Assembly (NCBI RefSeq): GCF_910591885.1
Contig: NC_063275.1
Span: 5,072,501-5,136,500 of the forward strand
From: Bombus terrestris
Taxonomy: Eukaryota > Arthropoda > Insecta > Hymenoptera > Apidae
DNA length: 64,000 bases
Direction of reading: 5' to 3'
The notes under the pieces were generated by a model. That model did not search any database and had not been told where the DNA came from. It saw only the letters and a list, made by a program, of their open reading frames with translations. This document shows positions 1-10,454 of the stretch, piece by piece (the stretch's first letter is position 1; each line of letters begins with the position of its first letter). A program made the translations under genes and the position numbers.

Positions 1-10
1 GGGATTGGTT

Positions 11-20
11 TTAGGTTAGG
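11..20 (+). repeat. TTAGGTTAGG motif, two telomere-like units (representative)
   Basis: Bases 11-20 are two units of TTAGG, the telomere repeat of most insects and other arthropods. The motif sits at the same place in nearly all monomers. After a C end it reads TTATGTTAGG; in monomers at 41811 and 42764 it reads TTATGTTTGG; in those at 55605, 56557 and 63215 it reads TTATGTTATG. Two units could be chance, so a telomere link is only suggestive. Confidence 0.6.
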
Positions 21-31
21 CTATAGTTTTT

Positions 32-53
32 CGAGCGAGCGCAGCGAGCGAGC
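32..53 (+). repeat. Box 1: CpG-rich CGAG tetranucleotide box (representative)
   Basis: The box is CGAG CGAG CGCAG CGAG CGAG C, 22 bp with five CpG, at monomer positions 32-53. It is present in every monomer, as CGCGG in types c and f, as CGTAG near 62300, and with AGCC for AGCG near 52793 and 54220. It is the site of the 13-bp expansion in d+ monomers. It is complementary to box 2 in the same monomer. Confidence 0.9.
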
Positions 54-131
54 AATGCCTAAACGTGCGTCTCAAACCAATTGATTGGCACGTAGGTACA
101 TAGAAATATTTGCACCAGCACGAGGAGCCGG

Positions 132-137
132 AAGCTT
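132..137. other. Monomer-spaced HindIII site AAGCTT (representative)
   Basis: AAGCTT lies at monomer position 132 within GGAAGCTTTTATCG. I found it lost in only two monomers: near 28624 (GAAGATTTT) and near 62394 (GAAGATTTA, with 1 bp deleted). A HindIII digest of the array should therefore give mainly a 474-bp band. Confidence 0.85.
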
Positions 138-145
138 TTATCGAA

Positions 146-160
146 TTGCTCACTGAGCAA
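146..160. other. 15-bp perfect dyad TTGCTCACTGAGCAA (representative)
   Basis: Two 7-bp arms, TTGCTCA and TGAGCAA, flank a single central base. The dyad is kept at the same position in almost all monomers. Arm changes were seen only at 31979, 38156, 40540, 46250, 57659 and 62416; the first two are the same change in HOR-equivalent monomers. A centre change at 10607 leaves the arms intact. Such a symmetric site could bind a dimeric protein, but no binding protein can be named. Confidence 0.75.
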
Positions 161-370
161 AGTTTACATGTTATCAATAGTTTTACACAAAGAGTAATAG
201 TTCGACGAAGTACAGTGCAACGTGAGTACCAGTATCGCTGAGAAAACTTGGAAATAACCGGAACTAAATGTAAGGAAATATAGAGTATATGTATAACCAG
301 GAAGTTGAAACTAATGAAAATATATGTTAGGAATTATATAGAATGTGTGTAGCATAAAATTGTAATCGAT

Positions 371-388
371 GCTCGCTCCGCACGCTCG
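371..388 (-). repeat. Box 2: inverted near-copy of box 1 (representative)
   Basis: GCTCGCTCCGCACGCTCG reverse-complements to CGAGCGTGCGGAGCGAGC, which matches the first 18 bp of box 1 with two mismatches. In the d/V-type form (CGCTCGCTCAT) the match is 16 of 17. In the C module the inverse complement matches box 1 at 18 of 22. Each monomer therefore carries an inverted repeat about 317 bp apart; the next monomer's box 1 lies only about 117 bp further on. Confidence 0.85.
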
Positions 389-419
389 TAAAAAAATGGT
401 CCAACCTCACAACCGATCC

Positions 420-430
420 GGCTCGCTCGC
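420..430 (-). repeat. Box 3: short CGAG-type element near monomer end (representative)
   Basis: GGCTCGCTCGC just before AAATTTGAAG is a third, shorter inverted CGAG element. It varies with the end module: GGCTCGCTCGC mostly with end A, GGCACGTTCGC, GGTACGTTCGC or GGCGCGTTCGC with end B, and GCGGCTCGCTCTC or GCGGCTCGATCTC with the C module. Confidence 0.7.
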
Positions 431-474
431 AAATTTGAAGTAAATCGCCTCCATATCGAAGGACGAACGCAGGT

Positions 475-948
475 GGGATTGGTTTTAGGTTAGGCTATAG
501 TTTTTCGAGCGAGCGCAGCGAGCGAGCAATGAGTATACGTGCGTCACAAACCAATTGATTAGCACGTAGGTACACAGAAATATTTGCACCTGCCCGAGGA
601 GCCGGTAGCTTTTATCGAATTGCTCACTGAGCAAAGTTTACATGTTATCAATAGTTTTACACAAAGAGTAATAGTTCGACGAAGTACAGTGCAACGTGAG
701 TACCAGTATCGCTGAGAAAACTTGGAAATAACCGGAACTAAATGTAAGGAAATATAAAGTATATGTATAACCAGGAAGTTGAAACTAATGAAAATATATG
801 TTAGGAGTTATATAGAATGTGTGTAGCATAAAATTGTAATCGTTGCTCGCTCCGCACGCTCGTAAAAAAATAGTCCAATCTCACAACCGATCCGGCACGT
901 TCGCAAATTTGAAGTGAATTGCCTCCTTACCGAAAAACGAACGAAAGA
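475..948 (+). repeat. Prototype monomer type b (head Q, end B)
   Basis: The head GAGTATACGT (531-540) is unique to this type, combined with TTAGCACG, TACACAG and CACCTGCCC. The later part usually carries CCAATCTCAC and end B, with box 3 as GGCACG or GGTACG. Copies start at 475, 4754, 6176, 8072, 10929, 14260, 18539, 20435 and 24701. It follows type a or an e monomer that has end A. Confidence 0.9.
763..780 (+). other. AT-rich segment with TATA-like TATAAAG (representative)
   Basis: TATAAAGTATATGTATAA occurs in the AT-rich middle of most monomers (TATAGAGTATATG in type a). It resembles a TATA element on the plus strand. No initiator, transcript or reading frame supports a promoter, so this is recorded only as base composition that could permit satellite transcription. 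Confidence 0.3.
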
Positions 949-1422
949 GGGATTGGTTTTAGGTTAGGCTATAGTTTTTCGAGCGAGCGCGGCGAGCGAG
1001 CAATGCCTAAACGTGCGTCTCAAACCAATTGATTGGCACATAGGTACATAGAAATATTTGCACCAGCCCGAGGAGCAGGAAGCTTTTATCGAATTGCTCA
1101 CTGAGCAAAGTTTACATGTTATCAATAGTTTTACACAAAGAGTAATAGTTCGACGAAGTACAGTGCAACGTGAGTACCAGTATCGCTGAGAAAACCTGGA
1201 ACTAACCGGAACTAAATGTAAGGAAATATAAAGTATATGTATAACCAGGAAGTTGAAACTAATGAAAATATATGTTAGGAATTATATAGGATGTGTGTAG
1301 CATAAAATTGTAATCGTTGCTCGCTCCGCACGCTCGTAAAAAAATAGTCCAACCTCACAACCGATCCGGCACGTTCGCAAATTTGAAGTAAATCGCCTCC
1401 ATATCGAAGGACGAACGCAGGT
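949..1422 (+). repeat. Prototype monomer type c (head P with CGCGG box, end A)
   Basis: Box 1 reads CGCGG instead of CGCAG (G at 991). GGAGCAGG replaces GGAGCCGG, GGAACTAACC replaces GGAAATAACC, and TATAGGATGTG replaces TATAGAATGTG; end A. Two subtypes exist: AACCTGGAAC (949, 6650, 8546, 19013, 20909) and AACTTGGAAC (2371, 5702, 11877, 15208, 22331). It is followed by d, or by b at 5702-6176. Confidence 0.9.
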
Positions 1423-1896
1423 GGGATTGGTTTTAGGTTAGGCTATAGTTTTTCGAGCGAGCGCAGCGAGCGAGCAATGCCTAAACGTGCGTCACAAACC
1501 AATTGATTAGCACGTAGGTACACAGAAATATTTGCACCTGCCCGAGGAGCCGGAAGCTTTTATCGAATTGCTCACTGAGCAAAGTTTACAAGTTATCAAT
1601 TGTTTTACACAAAGAGTAATAGTTCGGCGAAGTGCAGTGCAACGTGAGTACGAATATCGCTGAGAAAACTTGGAAATAACAGGAAATATATGCAAGGAAA
1701 TATAAAGTATATGTATGACCAGGAAGTTGAATCTAATGAAAATATATGTTAGGAATTATAAAGACTGTGTGTAGCATAAAATTGTAATCGTTGCTCGCAC
1801 CGCTCGCTCATAAAAAGATAGTCCAACCTCACAACCGATCCGGTACGTTCGCAAATTTGAAGTGAATTGCCTCCTTACCGAAAAACGAACGAAAGA
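1423..1896 (+). repeat. Prototype monomer type d (head R, end B)
   Basis: This is the most distinct type of domain I: TACAAGTTATCAATTG, GGCGAAGTGCAG, GTACGAATATC, GACCAGGAAGTTGAATC and AAAGACTGTG. Box 2 is either CGCTCGCTCATAAAAAGATAG or the common CGCACGCTCG form. Copies start at 1423, 2845, 7124, 9020, 12351, 15682, 19487, 21383 and 22805; four of these carry a 13-bp expansion of box 1. The copy at 19487 has a private A to T change (GAAATCTTGG). Confidence 0.9.
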
Positions 1897-2370
1897 GGGA
1901 TTGGTTGTAGGTTAGGCTATAGTTTTTCGAGCGAGCGCAGCGAGCGAGCAATGCGTAAACGTGCGTCACAAACCAATTGATTGGCACGAAGGTACATAGA
2001 AATATTTGCACCAGCCCGAGGAGCCGGAAGCTTTTATCGAATTGCTCACTGAGCAAAGTTTACATGTTATCAATAGTTTTACACAAAGAGTAATAGTTCG
2101 ACGAAGTACAGTGCAACGTGAGTACCAGTATCGCTGAGAAAACTTGGAAATAACCGGAACTAAATGTAAGGAAATATAAAGTATATGTATAACCAGGAAG
2201 TTGAAACTAATGAAAATATATGTTAGGAGTTATATAGAATGTGTGTAGCATAAAATTGTAATCGTTGCTCGCTCCGCACGCTCGTAAAAAAATAGTCCAA
2301 TCTCACAACAGATCCGGCACGTTCGCAAATTTGAAGTGAATTGCCTCCTTACCGAAAAACGAACGAAAGA
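1897..2370 (+). repeat. Prototype monomer type e (head E, end B or A)
   Basis: The head GCGTAAAC..GGCACGAAGGTACATAG defines this type. Most copies end in B; copies at 7598, 9507 and 19961 end in A with GGCTCGCTCGC. The copies at 1897 and 21857 share a private CACAACAG change (A at 2310 and 22270). This copy also has GGTTGTAGG in place of GGTTTTAGG. Closely related E monomers continue through domain III, where they carry GAAGTAAAGTG. Confidence 0.88.
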
Positions 2371-2875
2371 GGGATTGGTTTTAGGTTAGGCTATAGTTTT
2401 TCGAGCGAGCGCGGCGAGCGAGCAATGCCTAAACGTGCGTCTCAAACCAATTGATTGGCACGTAGGTACATAGAAATATTTGCACCAGCCCGAGGAGCAG
2501 GAAGCTTTTATCGAATTGCTCACTGAGCAAAGTTTACATGTTATCAATAGTTTTACACAAAGAGTAATAGTTCGACGAAGTACAGTGCAACGTGAGTACC
2601 AGTATCGCTGAGAAAACTTGGAACTAACCGGAACTAAATGTAAGGAAATATAAAGTATATGTATAACCAGGAAGTTGAAACTAATGAAAATATATGTTAG
2701 GAATTATATAGGATGTGTGTAGCATAAAATTGTAATCGTTGCTCGCTCCGCACGCTCGTAAAAAAATAGTCCAACCTCACAACCGATCCGGCACGTTCGC
2801 AAATTTGAAGTAAATCGCCTCCATATCGAAGGACGAACGCAGGTGGGATTGGTTTTAGGTTAGGCTATAGTTTTT

Positions 2876-2910
2876 CGAGCGAGCGCAGCGAGCGAGCGCA
2901 GCGAGCGAGC
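2876..2910 (+). repeat. 13-bp expanded CGAG box in d+ monomer
   Basis: Box 1 is normally 22 bp: CGAG CGAG CGCAG CGAG CGAG C. Here the CGCAG CGAG CGAG unit (13 bp) is present twice, giving 35 bp and a 487-bp monomer. Confidence 0.95.
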
Positions 2911-3805
2911 AATGCCTAAACGTGCGTCACAAACCAATTGATTAGCACGTAGGTACACAGAAATATTTGCACCTGCCCGAGGAGCCGGAAGCTTTTATCG
3001 AATTGCTCACTGAGCAAAGTTTACAAGTTATCAATTGTTTTACACAAAGAGTAATAGTTCGGCGAAGTGCAGTGCAACGTGAGTACGAATATCGCTGAGA
3101 AAACTTGGAAATAACAGGAAATATATGCAAGGAAATATAAAGTATATGTATGACCAGGAAGTTGAATCTAATGAAAATATATGTTAGGAATTATAAAGAC
3201 TGTGTGTAGCATAAAATTGTAATCGTTGCTCGCTCCGCACGCTCGTAAAAAAATAGTCCAACCTCACAACCGATCCGGCACGTTCGCAAATTTGAAGTGA
3301 ATTGCCTCCTTACCGAAAAACGAACGAAAGAGGGATTGGTTTTAGGTTAGGCTATAGTTTTTCGAGCGAGCGCAGCGAGCGAGCAATGCGTAAACGTGCG
3401 TCACAAACCAATTGATTGGCACGAAGGTACATAGAAATATTTGCACCAGCCCGAGGAGCCGGAAGCTTTTATCGAATTGCTCACTGAGCAAAGTTTACAT
3501 GTTATCAATAGTTTTACACAAAGAGTAATAGTTCGACGAAGTACAGTGCAACGTGAGTACCAGTATCGCTGAGAAAACTTGGAAATAACCGGAACTAAAT
3601 GTAAGGAAATATAAAGTATATGTATAACCAGGAAGTTGAAACTAATGAAAATATATGTTAGGAGTTATATAGAATGTGTGTAGCATAAAATTGTAATCGT
3701 TGCTCGCTCCGCACGCTCGTAAAAAAATAGTCCAATCTCACAACCGATCCGGCACGTTCGCAAATTTGAAGTGAATTGCCTCCTTACCGAAAAACGAACG
3801 AAAGA

Positions 3806-4279
3806 GGGATTGGTTTTAGGTTAGGCTATAGTTTTTCGAGCGAGCGCGGCGAGCGAGCAATGCCTAAACGTGCGTCTCAAACCAATTGATTGGCACGTAG
3901 GTACATAGAAATATTTGCACCAGCCCGAGGAGCAGGAAGCTTTTATCGAATTGCTCACTGAGCAAAGTTTACATGTTATCAATAGTTTTACACAATGAGT
4001 AATAGTTCGACGAAGTACAGTGCAACGTGAGTACCAGTATCGCTGAGAAAACTTGGAAATAACCGGAACTAAATGTAAGGAAATATAAAGTATATGTATA
4101 ACCAGGAAGTTGAAACTAATGAAAATATATGTTAGGAATTATATAGAATGTGTGTAGCATAAAATTGTAGTCGTTGCTCGCTCCGCACGCTCGTAAAAAA
4201 ATAGTCCAACCTCACAACCGATCCGGCACGTTCGCAAATTTGAAGTGAATTGCCTCCTTACCGAAAAACGAACGAAAGA
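3806..4279 (+). repeat. Prototype monomer type f (c-like head, end B)
   Basis: Type f shares CGCGG box 1 and GGAGCAGG with type c but has GGAAATAACC, TATAGAATGTG and end B, so it looks like a c/e recombinant. Copies start at 3806, 9981, 13312, 16643, 17591 and 23753. It always precedes type a except at 16643, where an e-f pair is duplicated. Private here: CACAATGAG and GTAGTCG. Confidence 0.88.
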
Positions 4280-7200
4280 GGGATTGGTTTTAGGTTAGGC
4301 TATAGTTTTTCGAGCGAGCGCAGCGAGCGAGCAATGCCTAAACGTGCGTCTCAAACCAATTGATTGGCACGTAGGTACATAGAAATATTTGCACCAGCAC
4401 GAGGAGCCGGAAGCTTTTATCGAATTGCTCACTGAGCAAAGTTTACATGTTATCAATAGTTTTACACAAAGAGTAATAGTTCGACGAAGTACAGTGCAAC
4501 GTGAGTACCAGTATCGCTGAGAAAACTTGGAAATAACCGGAACTAAATGTAAGGAAATATAGAGTATATGTATAACCAGGAAGTTGAAACTAATGAAAAT
4601 ATATGTTAGGAATTATATAGAATGTGTGTAGCATAAAATTGTAATCGATGCTCGCTCCGCACGCTCGTAAAAAAATGGTCCAACCTCACAACCGATCCGG
4701 CTCGCTCGCAAATTTGAAGTAAATCGCCTCCATATCGAAGGACGAACGCAGGTGGGATTGGTTTTAGGTTAGGCTATAGTTTTTCGAGCGAGCGCAGCGA
4801 GCGAGCAATGAGTATACGTGCGTCACAAACCAATTGATTAGCACGTAGGTACACAGAAATATTTGCACCTGCCCGAGGAGCCGGAAGCTTTTATCGAATT
4901 GCTCACTGAGCAAAGTTTACATGTTATCAATAGTTTTACACAAAGAGTAATAGTTCGACGAAGTACAGTGCAACGTGAGTACCAGTATCGCTGAGAAAAC
5001 TTGGAAATAACCGGAACTAAATGTAAGGAAATATAAAGTATATGTATAACCAGGAAGTTGAAACTAATGAAAATATATGTTAGGAGTTATATAGAATGTG
5101 TGTAGCATAAAATTGTAATCGTTGCTCGCTCCGCACGCTCGTAAAAAAATAGTCCAATCTCACAACCGATCCGGTACGTTCGCAAATTTGAAGTGAATTG
5201 CCTCCTTACCGAAAAACGAACGAAAGAGGGATTGGTTTTAGGTTAGGCTATAGTTTTTCGAGCGAGCGCAGCGAGCGAGCAATGCGTAAACGTGCGTCAC
5301 AAACCAATTGATTGGCACGAAGGTACATAGAAATATTTGCACCAGCCCGAGGAGCCGGAAGCTTTTATCGAATTGCTCACTGAGCAAAGTTTACATGTTA
5401 TCAATAGTTTTACACAAAGAGTAATAGTTCGACGAAGTACAGTGCAACGTGAGTACCAGTATCGCTGAGAAAACTTGGAAATAACCGGAACTAAATGTAA
5501 GGAAATATAAAGTATATGTATAACCAGGAAGTTGAAACTAATGAAAATATATGTTAGGAATTATATAGAATGTGTGTAGCATAAAATTGTAATCGTTGCT
5601 CGCTCCGCACGCTCGTAAAAAAATAGTCCAACCTCACAACCGATCCGGCACGTTCGCAAATTTGAAGTGAATTGCCTCCTTACCGAAAAACGAACGAAAG
5701 AGGGATTGGTTTTAGGTTAGGCTATAGTTTTTCGAGCGAGCGCGGCGAGCGAGCAATGCCTAAACGTGCGTCTCAAACCAATTGATTGGCACGTAGGTAC
5801 ATAGAAATATTTGCACCAGCCCGAGGAGCAGGAAGCTTTTATCGAATTGCTCACTGAGCAAAGTTTACATGTTATCAATAGTTTTACACAAAGAGTAATA
5901 GTTCGACGAAGTACAGTGCAACGTGAGTACCAGTATCGCTGAGAAAACTTGGAACTAACCGGAACTAAATGTAAGGAAATATAAAGTATATGTATAACCA
6001 GGAAGTTGAAACTAATGAAAATATATGTTAGGAATTATATAGGATGTGTGTAGCATAAAATTGTAATCGTTGCTCGCTCCGCACGCTCGTAAAAAAATAG
6101 TCCAACCTCACAACCGATCCGGCACGTTCGCAAATTTGAAGTAAATCGCCTCCATATCGAAGGACGAACGCAGGTGGGATTGGTTTTAGGTTAGGCTATA
6201 GTTTTTCGAGCGAGCGCAGCGAGCGAGCAATGAGTATACGTGCGTCACAAACCAATTGATTAGCACGTAGGTACACAGAAATATTTGCACCTGCCCGAGG
6301 AGCCGGAAGCTTTTATCGAATTGCTCACTGAGCAAAGTTTACATGTTATCAATAGTTTTACACAAAGAGTAATAGTTCGACGAAGTACAGTGCAACGTGA
6401 GTACCAGTATCGCTGAGAAAACTTGGAAATAACCGGAACTAAATGTAAGGAAATATAAAGTATATGTATAACCAGGAAGTTGAAACTAATGAAAATATAT
6501 GTTAGGAGTTATATAGAATGTGTGTAGCATAAAATTGTAATCGTTGCTCGCTCCGCACGCTCGTAAAAAAATAGTCCAATCTCACAACCGATCCGGCACG
6601 TTCGCAAATTTGAAGTGAATTGCCTCCTTACCGAAAAACGAACGAAAGAGGGATTGGTTTTAGGTTAGGCTATAGTTTTTCGAGCGAGCGCGGCGAGCGA
6701 GCAATGCCTAAACGTGCGTCTCAAACCAATTGATTGGCACGTAGGTACATAGAAATATTTGCACCAGCCCGAGGAGCAGGAAGCTTTTATCGAATTGCTC
6801 ACTGAGCAAAGTTTACATGTTATCAATAGTTTTACACAAAGAGTAATAGTTCGACGAAGTACAGTGCAACGTGAGTACCAGTATCGCTGAGAAAACCTGG
6901 AACTAACCGGAACTAAATGTAAGGAAATATAAAGTATATGTATAACCAGGAAGTTGAAACTAATGAAAATATATGTTAGGAATTATATAGGATGTGTGTA
7001 GCATAAAATTGTAATCGTTGCTCGCTCCGCACGCTCGTAAAAAAATAGTCCAACCTCACAACCGATCCGGCACGTTCGCAAATTTGAAGTAAATCGCCTC
7101 CATATCGAAGGACGAACGCAGGTGGGATTGGTTTTAGGTTAGGCTATAGTTTTTCGAGCGAGCGCAGCGAGCGAGCAATGCCTAAACGTGCGTCACAAAC

Positions 7201-10200
7201 CAATTGATTAGCACGTAGGTACACAGAAATATTTGCACCTGCCCGAGGAGCCGGAAGCTTTTATCGAATTGCTCACTGAGCAAAGTTTACAAGTTATCAA
7301 TTGTTTTACACAAAGAGTAATAGTTCGGCGAAGTGCAGTGCAACGTGAGTACGAATATCGCTGAGAAAACTTGGAAATAACAGGAAATATATGCAAGGAA
7401 ATATAAAGTATATGTATGACCAGGAAGTTGAATCTAATGAAAATATATGTTAGGAATTATAAAGACTGTGTGTAGCATAAAATTGTAATCGTTGCTCGCT
7501 CCGCTCGCTCATAAAAAGATAGTCCAACCTCACAACCGATCCGGTACGTTCGCAAATTTGAAGTGAATTGCCTCCTTACCGAAAAACGAACGAAAGAGGG
7601 ATTGGTTTTAGGTTAGGCTATAGTTTTTCGAGCGAGCGCAGCGAGCGAGCAATGCGTAAACGTGCGTCACAAACCAATTGATTGGCACGAAGGTACATAG
7701 AAATATTTGCACCAGCCCGAGGAGCCGGAAGCTTTTATCGAATTGCTCACTGAGCAAAGTTTACATGTTATCAATAGTTTTACACAAAGAGTAATAGTTC
7801 GACGAAGTACAGTGCAACGTGAGTACCAGTATCGCTGAGAAAACTTGGAAATAACCGGAACTAAATGTAAGGAAATATAAAGTATATGTATAACCAGGAA
7901 GTTGAAACTAATGAAAATATATGTTAGGAATTATATAGAATGTGTGTAGCATAAAATTGTAATCGTTGCTCGCTCCGCACGCTCGTAAAAAAATAGTCCA
8001 ACCTCACAACCGATCCGGCTCGCTCGCAAATTTGAAGTAAATCGCCTCCATATCGAAGGACGAACGCAGGTGGGATTGGTTTTAGGTTAGGCTATAGTTT
8101 TTCGAGCGAGCGCAGCGAGCGAGCAATGAGTATACGTGCGTCACAAACCAATTGATTAGCACGTAGGTACACAGAAATATTTGCACCTGCCCGAGGAGCC
8201 GGAAGCTTTTATCGAATTGCTCACTGAGCAAAGTTTACATGTTATCAATAGTTTTACACAAAGAGTAATAGTTCGACGAAGTACAGTGCAACGTGAGTAC
8301 CAGTATCGCTGAGAAAACTTGGAAATAACCGGAACTAAATGTAAGGAAATATAAAGTATATGTATAACCAGGAAGTTGAAACTAATGAAAATATATGTTA
8401 GGAGTTATATAGAATGTGTGTAGCATAAAATTGTAATCGTTGCTCGCTCCGCACGCTCGTAAAAAAATGGTCCAATCTCACAACCGATCCGGCACGTTCG
8501 CAAATTTGAAGTGAATTGCCTCCTTACCGAAAAACGAACGAAAGAGGGATTGGTTTTAGGTTAGGCTATAGTTTTTCGAGCGAGCGCGGCGAGCGAGCAA
8601 TGCCTAAACGTGCGTCTCAAACCAATTGATTGGCACGTAGGTACATAGAAATATTTGCACCAGCCCGAGGAGCAGGAAGCTTTTATCGAATTGCTCACTG
8701 AGCAAAGTTTACATGTTATCAATAGTTTTACACAAAGAGTAATAGTTCGACGAAGTACAGTGCAACGTGAGTACCAGTATCGCTGAGAAAACCTGGAACT
8801 AACCGGAACTAAATGTAAGGAAATATAAAGTATATGTATAACCAGGAAGTTGAAACTAATGAAAATATATGTTAGGAATTATATAGGATGTGTGTAGCAT
8901 AAAATTGTAATCGTTGCTCGCTCCGCACGCTCGTAAAAAAATAGTCCAACCTCACAACCGATCCGGCACGTTCGCAAATTTGAAGTAAATCGCCTCCATA
9001 TCGAAGGACGAACGCAGGTGGGATTGGTTTTAGGTTAGGCTATAGTTTTTCGAGCGAGCGCAGCGAGCGAGCGCAGCGAGCGAGCAATGCCTAAACGTGC
9101 GTCACAAACCAATTGATTAGCACGTAGGTACACAGAAATATTTGCACCTGCCCGAGGAGCCGGAAGCTTTTATCGAATTGCTCACTGAGCAAAGTTTACA
9201 AGTTATCAATTGTTTTACACAAAGAGTAATAGTTCGGCGAAGTGCAGTGCAACGTGAGTACGAATATCGCTGAGAAAACTTGGAAATAACAGGAAATATA
9301 TGCAAGGAAATATAAAGTATATGTATGACCAGGAAGTTGAATCTAATGAAAATATATGTTAGGAATTATAAAGACTGTGTGTAGCATAAAATTGTAATCG
9401 TTGCTCGCTCCGCACGCTCGTAAAAAAATAGTCCAACCTCACAACCGATCCGGCACGTTCGCAAATTTGAAGTGAATTGCCTCCTTACCGAAAAACGAAC
9501 GAAAGAGGGATTGGTTTTAGGTTAGGCTATAGTTTTTCGAGCGAGCGCAGCGAGCGAGCAATGCGTAAACGTGCGTCACAAACCAATTGATTGGCACGAA
9601 GGTACATAGAAATATTTGCACCAGCCCGAGGAGCCGGAAGCTTTTATCGAATTGCTCACTGAGCAAAGTTTACATGTTATCAATAGTTTTACACAAAGAG
9701 TAATAGTTCGACGAAGTACAGTGCAACGTGAGTACCAGTATCGCTGAGAAAACTTGGAAATAACCGGAACTAAATGTAAGGAAATATAAAGTATATGTAT
9801 AACCAGGAAGTTGAAACTAATGAAAATATATGTTAGGAATTATATAGAATGTGTGTAGCATAAAATTGTAATCGTTGCTCGCTCCGCACGCTCGTAAAAA
9901 AATAGTCCAACCTCACAACCGATCCGGCTCGCTCGCAAATTTGAAGTAAATCGCCTCCATATCGAAGGACGAACGCAGGTGGGATTGGTTTTAGGTTAGG
10001 CTATAGTTTTTCGAGCGAGCGCGGCGAGCGAGCAATGCCTAAACGTGCGTCTCAAACCAATTGATTGGCACGTAGGTACATAGAAATATTTGCACCAGCC
10101 CGAGGAGCAGGAAGCTTTTATCGAATTGCTCACTGAGCAAAGTTTACATGTTATCAATAGTTTTACACAAAGAGTAATAGTTCGACGAAGTACAGTGCAA

Positions 10201-10454
10201 CGTGAGTACCAGTATCGCTGAGAAAACTTGGAAATAACCGGAACTAAATGTAAGGAAATATAAAGTATATGTATAACCAGGAAGTTGAAACTAATGAAAA
10301 TATATGTTAGGAATTATATAGAATGTGTGTAGCATAAAATTGTAATCGTTGCTCGCTCCGCACGCTCGTAAAAAAATAGTCCAACCTCACAACCGATCCG
10401 GCACGTTCGCAAATTTGAAGTGAATTGCCTCCTTACCGAAAAACGAACGAAAGA
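4280..10454 (+). repeat. HOR unit I-2, 13-mer
   Basis: Order: 4280 a, 4754 b, 5228 e, 5702 c, 6176 b, 6650 c, 7124 d, 7598 e (end A), 8072 b, 8546 c, 9020 d+ (487 bp), 9507 e (end A), 9981 f. The unit is 6175 bp. The internal b c d eA b c d eA is a four-monomer period repeated twice, so the 13-mer looks like a 7- or 9-mer expanded by a four-monomer duplication. Confidence 0.87.
9051..9085 (+). repeat. 13-bp expanded CGAG box in d+ monomer
   Basis: Same 35-bp form as at 2876: the CGCAG CGAG CGAG unit occurs twice in the monomer starting at 9020. Confidence 0.95.

Larger units (their letters stand above)
1..474 (+). repeat. Prototype monomer type a (head P, end A)
   Basis: Type a carries CAGCACGAGG (A at 120 where other types have C), G at 283 in the AT-rich middle (TAGAGTATATG), A at 369 (ATCGATGCTCG) and GGCTCGCTCGC box 3, with end A. 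Copies start at 1, 4280, 10455, 13786, 18065 and 24227. It opens every HOR unit of domain I and is always followed by type b. Confidence 0.9.
1..4279 (+). repeat. HOR unit I-1, 9-mer (a b c d e c d+ e f)
   Basis: Monomers start at 1 a, 475 b, 949 c, 1423 d, 1897 e, 2371 c, 2845 d+ (487 bp), 3332 e and 3806 f. The block b c d e c d+ e f from 475 matches the block from 20435 in unit I-5, including the private A at 2310/22270. The two differ in the d+ expansion, so they share a recent common origin despite lying 19,960 bp apart. Confidence 0.88.

Noticed and set aside
31..48. CENP-B box (NTTCGNNNNANNCGGGN) at TTTCGAGCGAGCGCAGC
   Set aside because: TTCG and the central A fit, but CGGG is replaced by GCAG, or GCGG in c/f monomers. 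The CGAG repeat explains the resemblance. I do not call a CENP-B box.
85..208. RNA polymerase III A/B boxes (tRNA-derived SINE origin), from TTGGCACGTAGG and AGTTCGACGAAG
   Set aside because: Only GTTCGA of the B box matches and the A-box fit is poor. No tRNA fold or poly(A)/short 3' tail is seen.
1..474. Monomer built from three 158-bp sub-repeats (474 = 3 x 158)
   Set aside because: I compared positions 158 bp apart and found no convincing similarity beyond short words such as AACGTG. The number alone is not evidence.
1507..1695. Minus-strand open frame of 62 codons recurring in each type d monomer (also 2942, 7208, 9117, 12448, 15779, 19571, 21467, 22889)
   Set aside because: It opens at TTG, lies wholly within the satellite, covers only part of the monomer and exists only in d because that type lacks a stop found elsewhere. 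Identical copies reflect array homogenisation, not selection on a protein.
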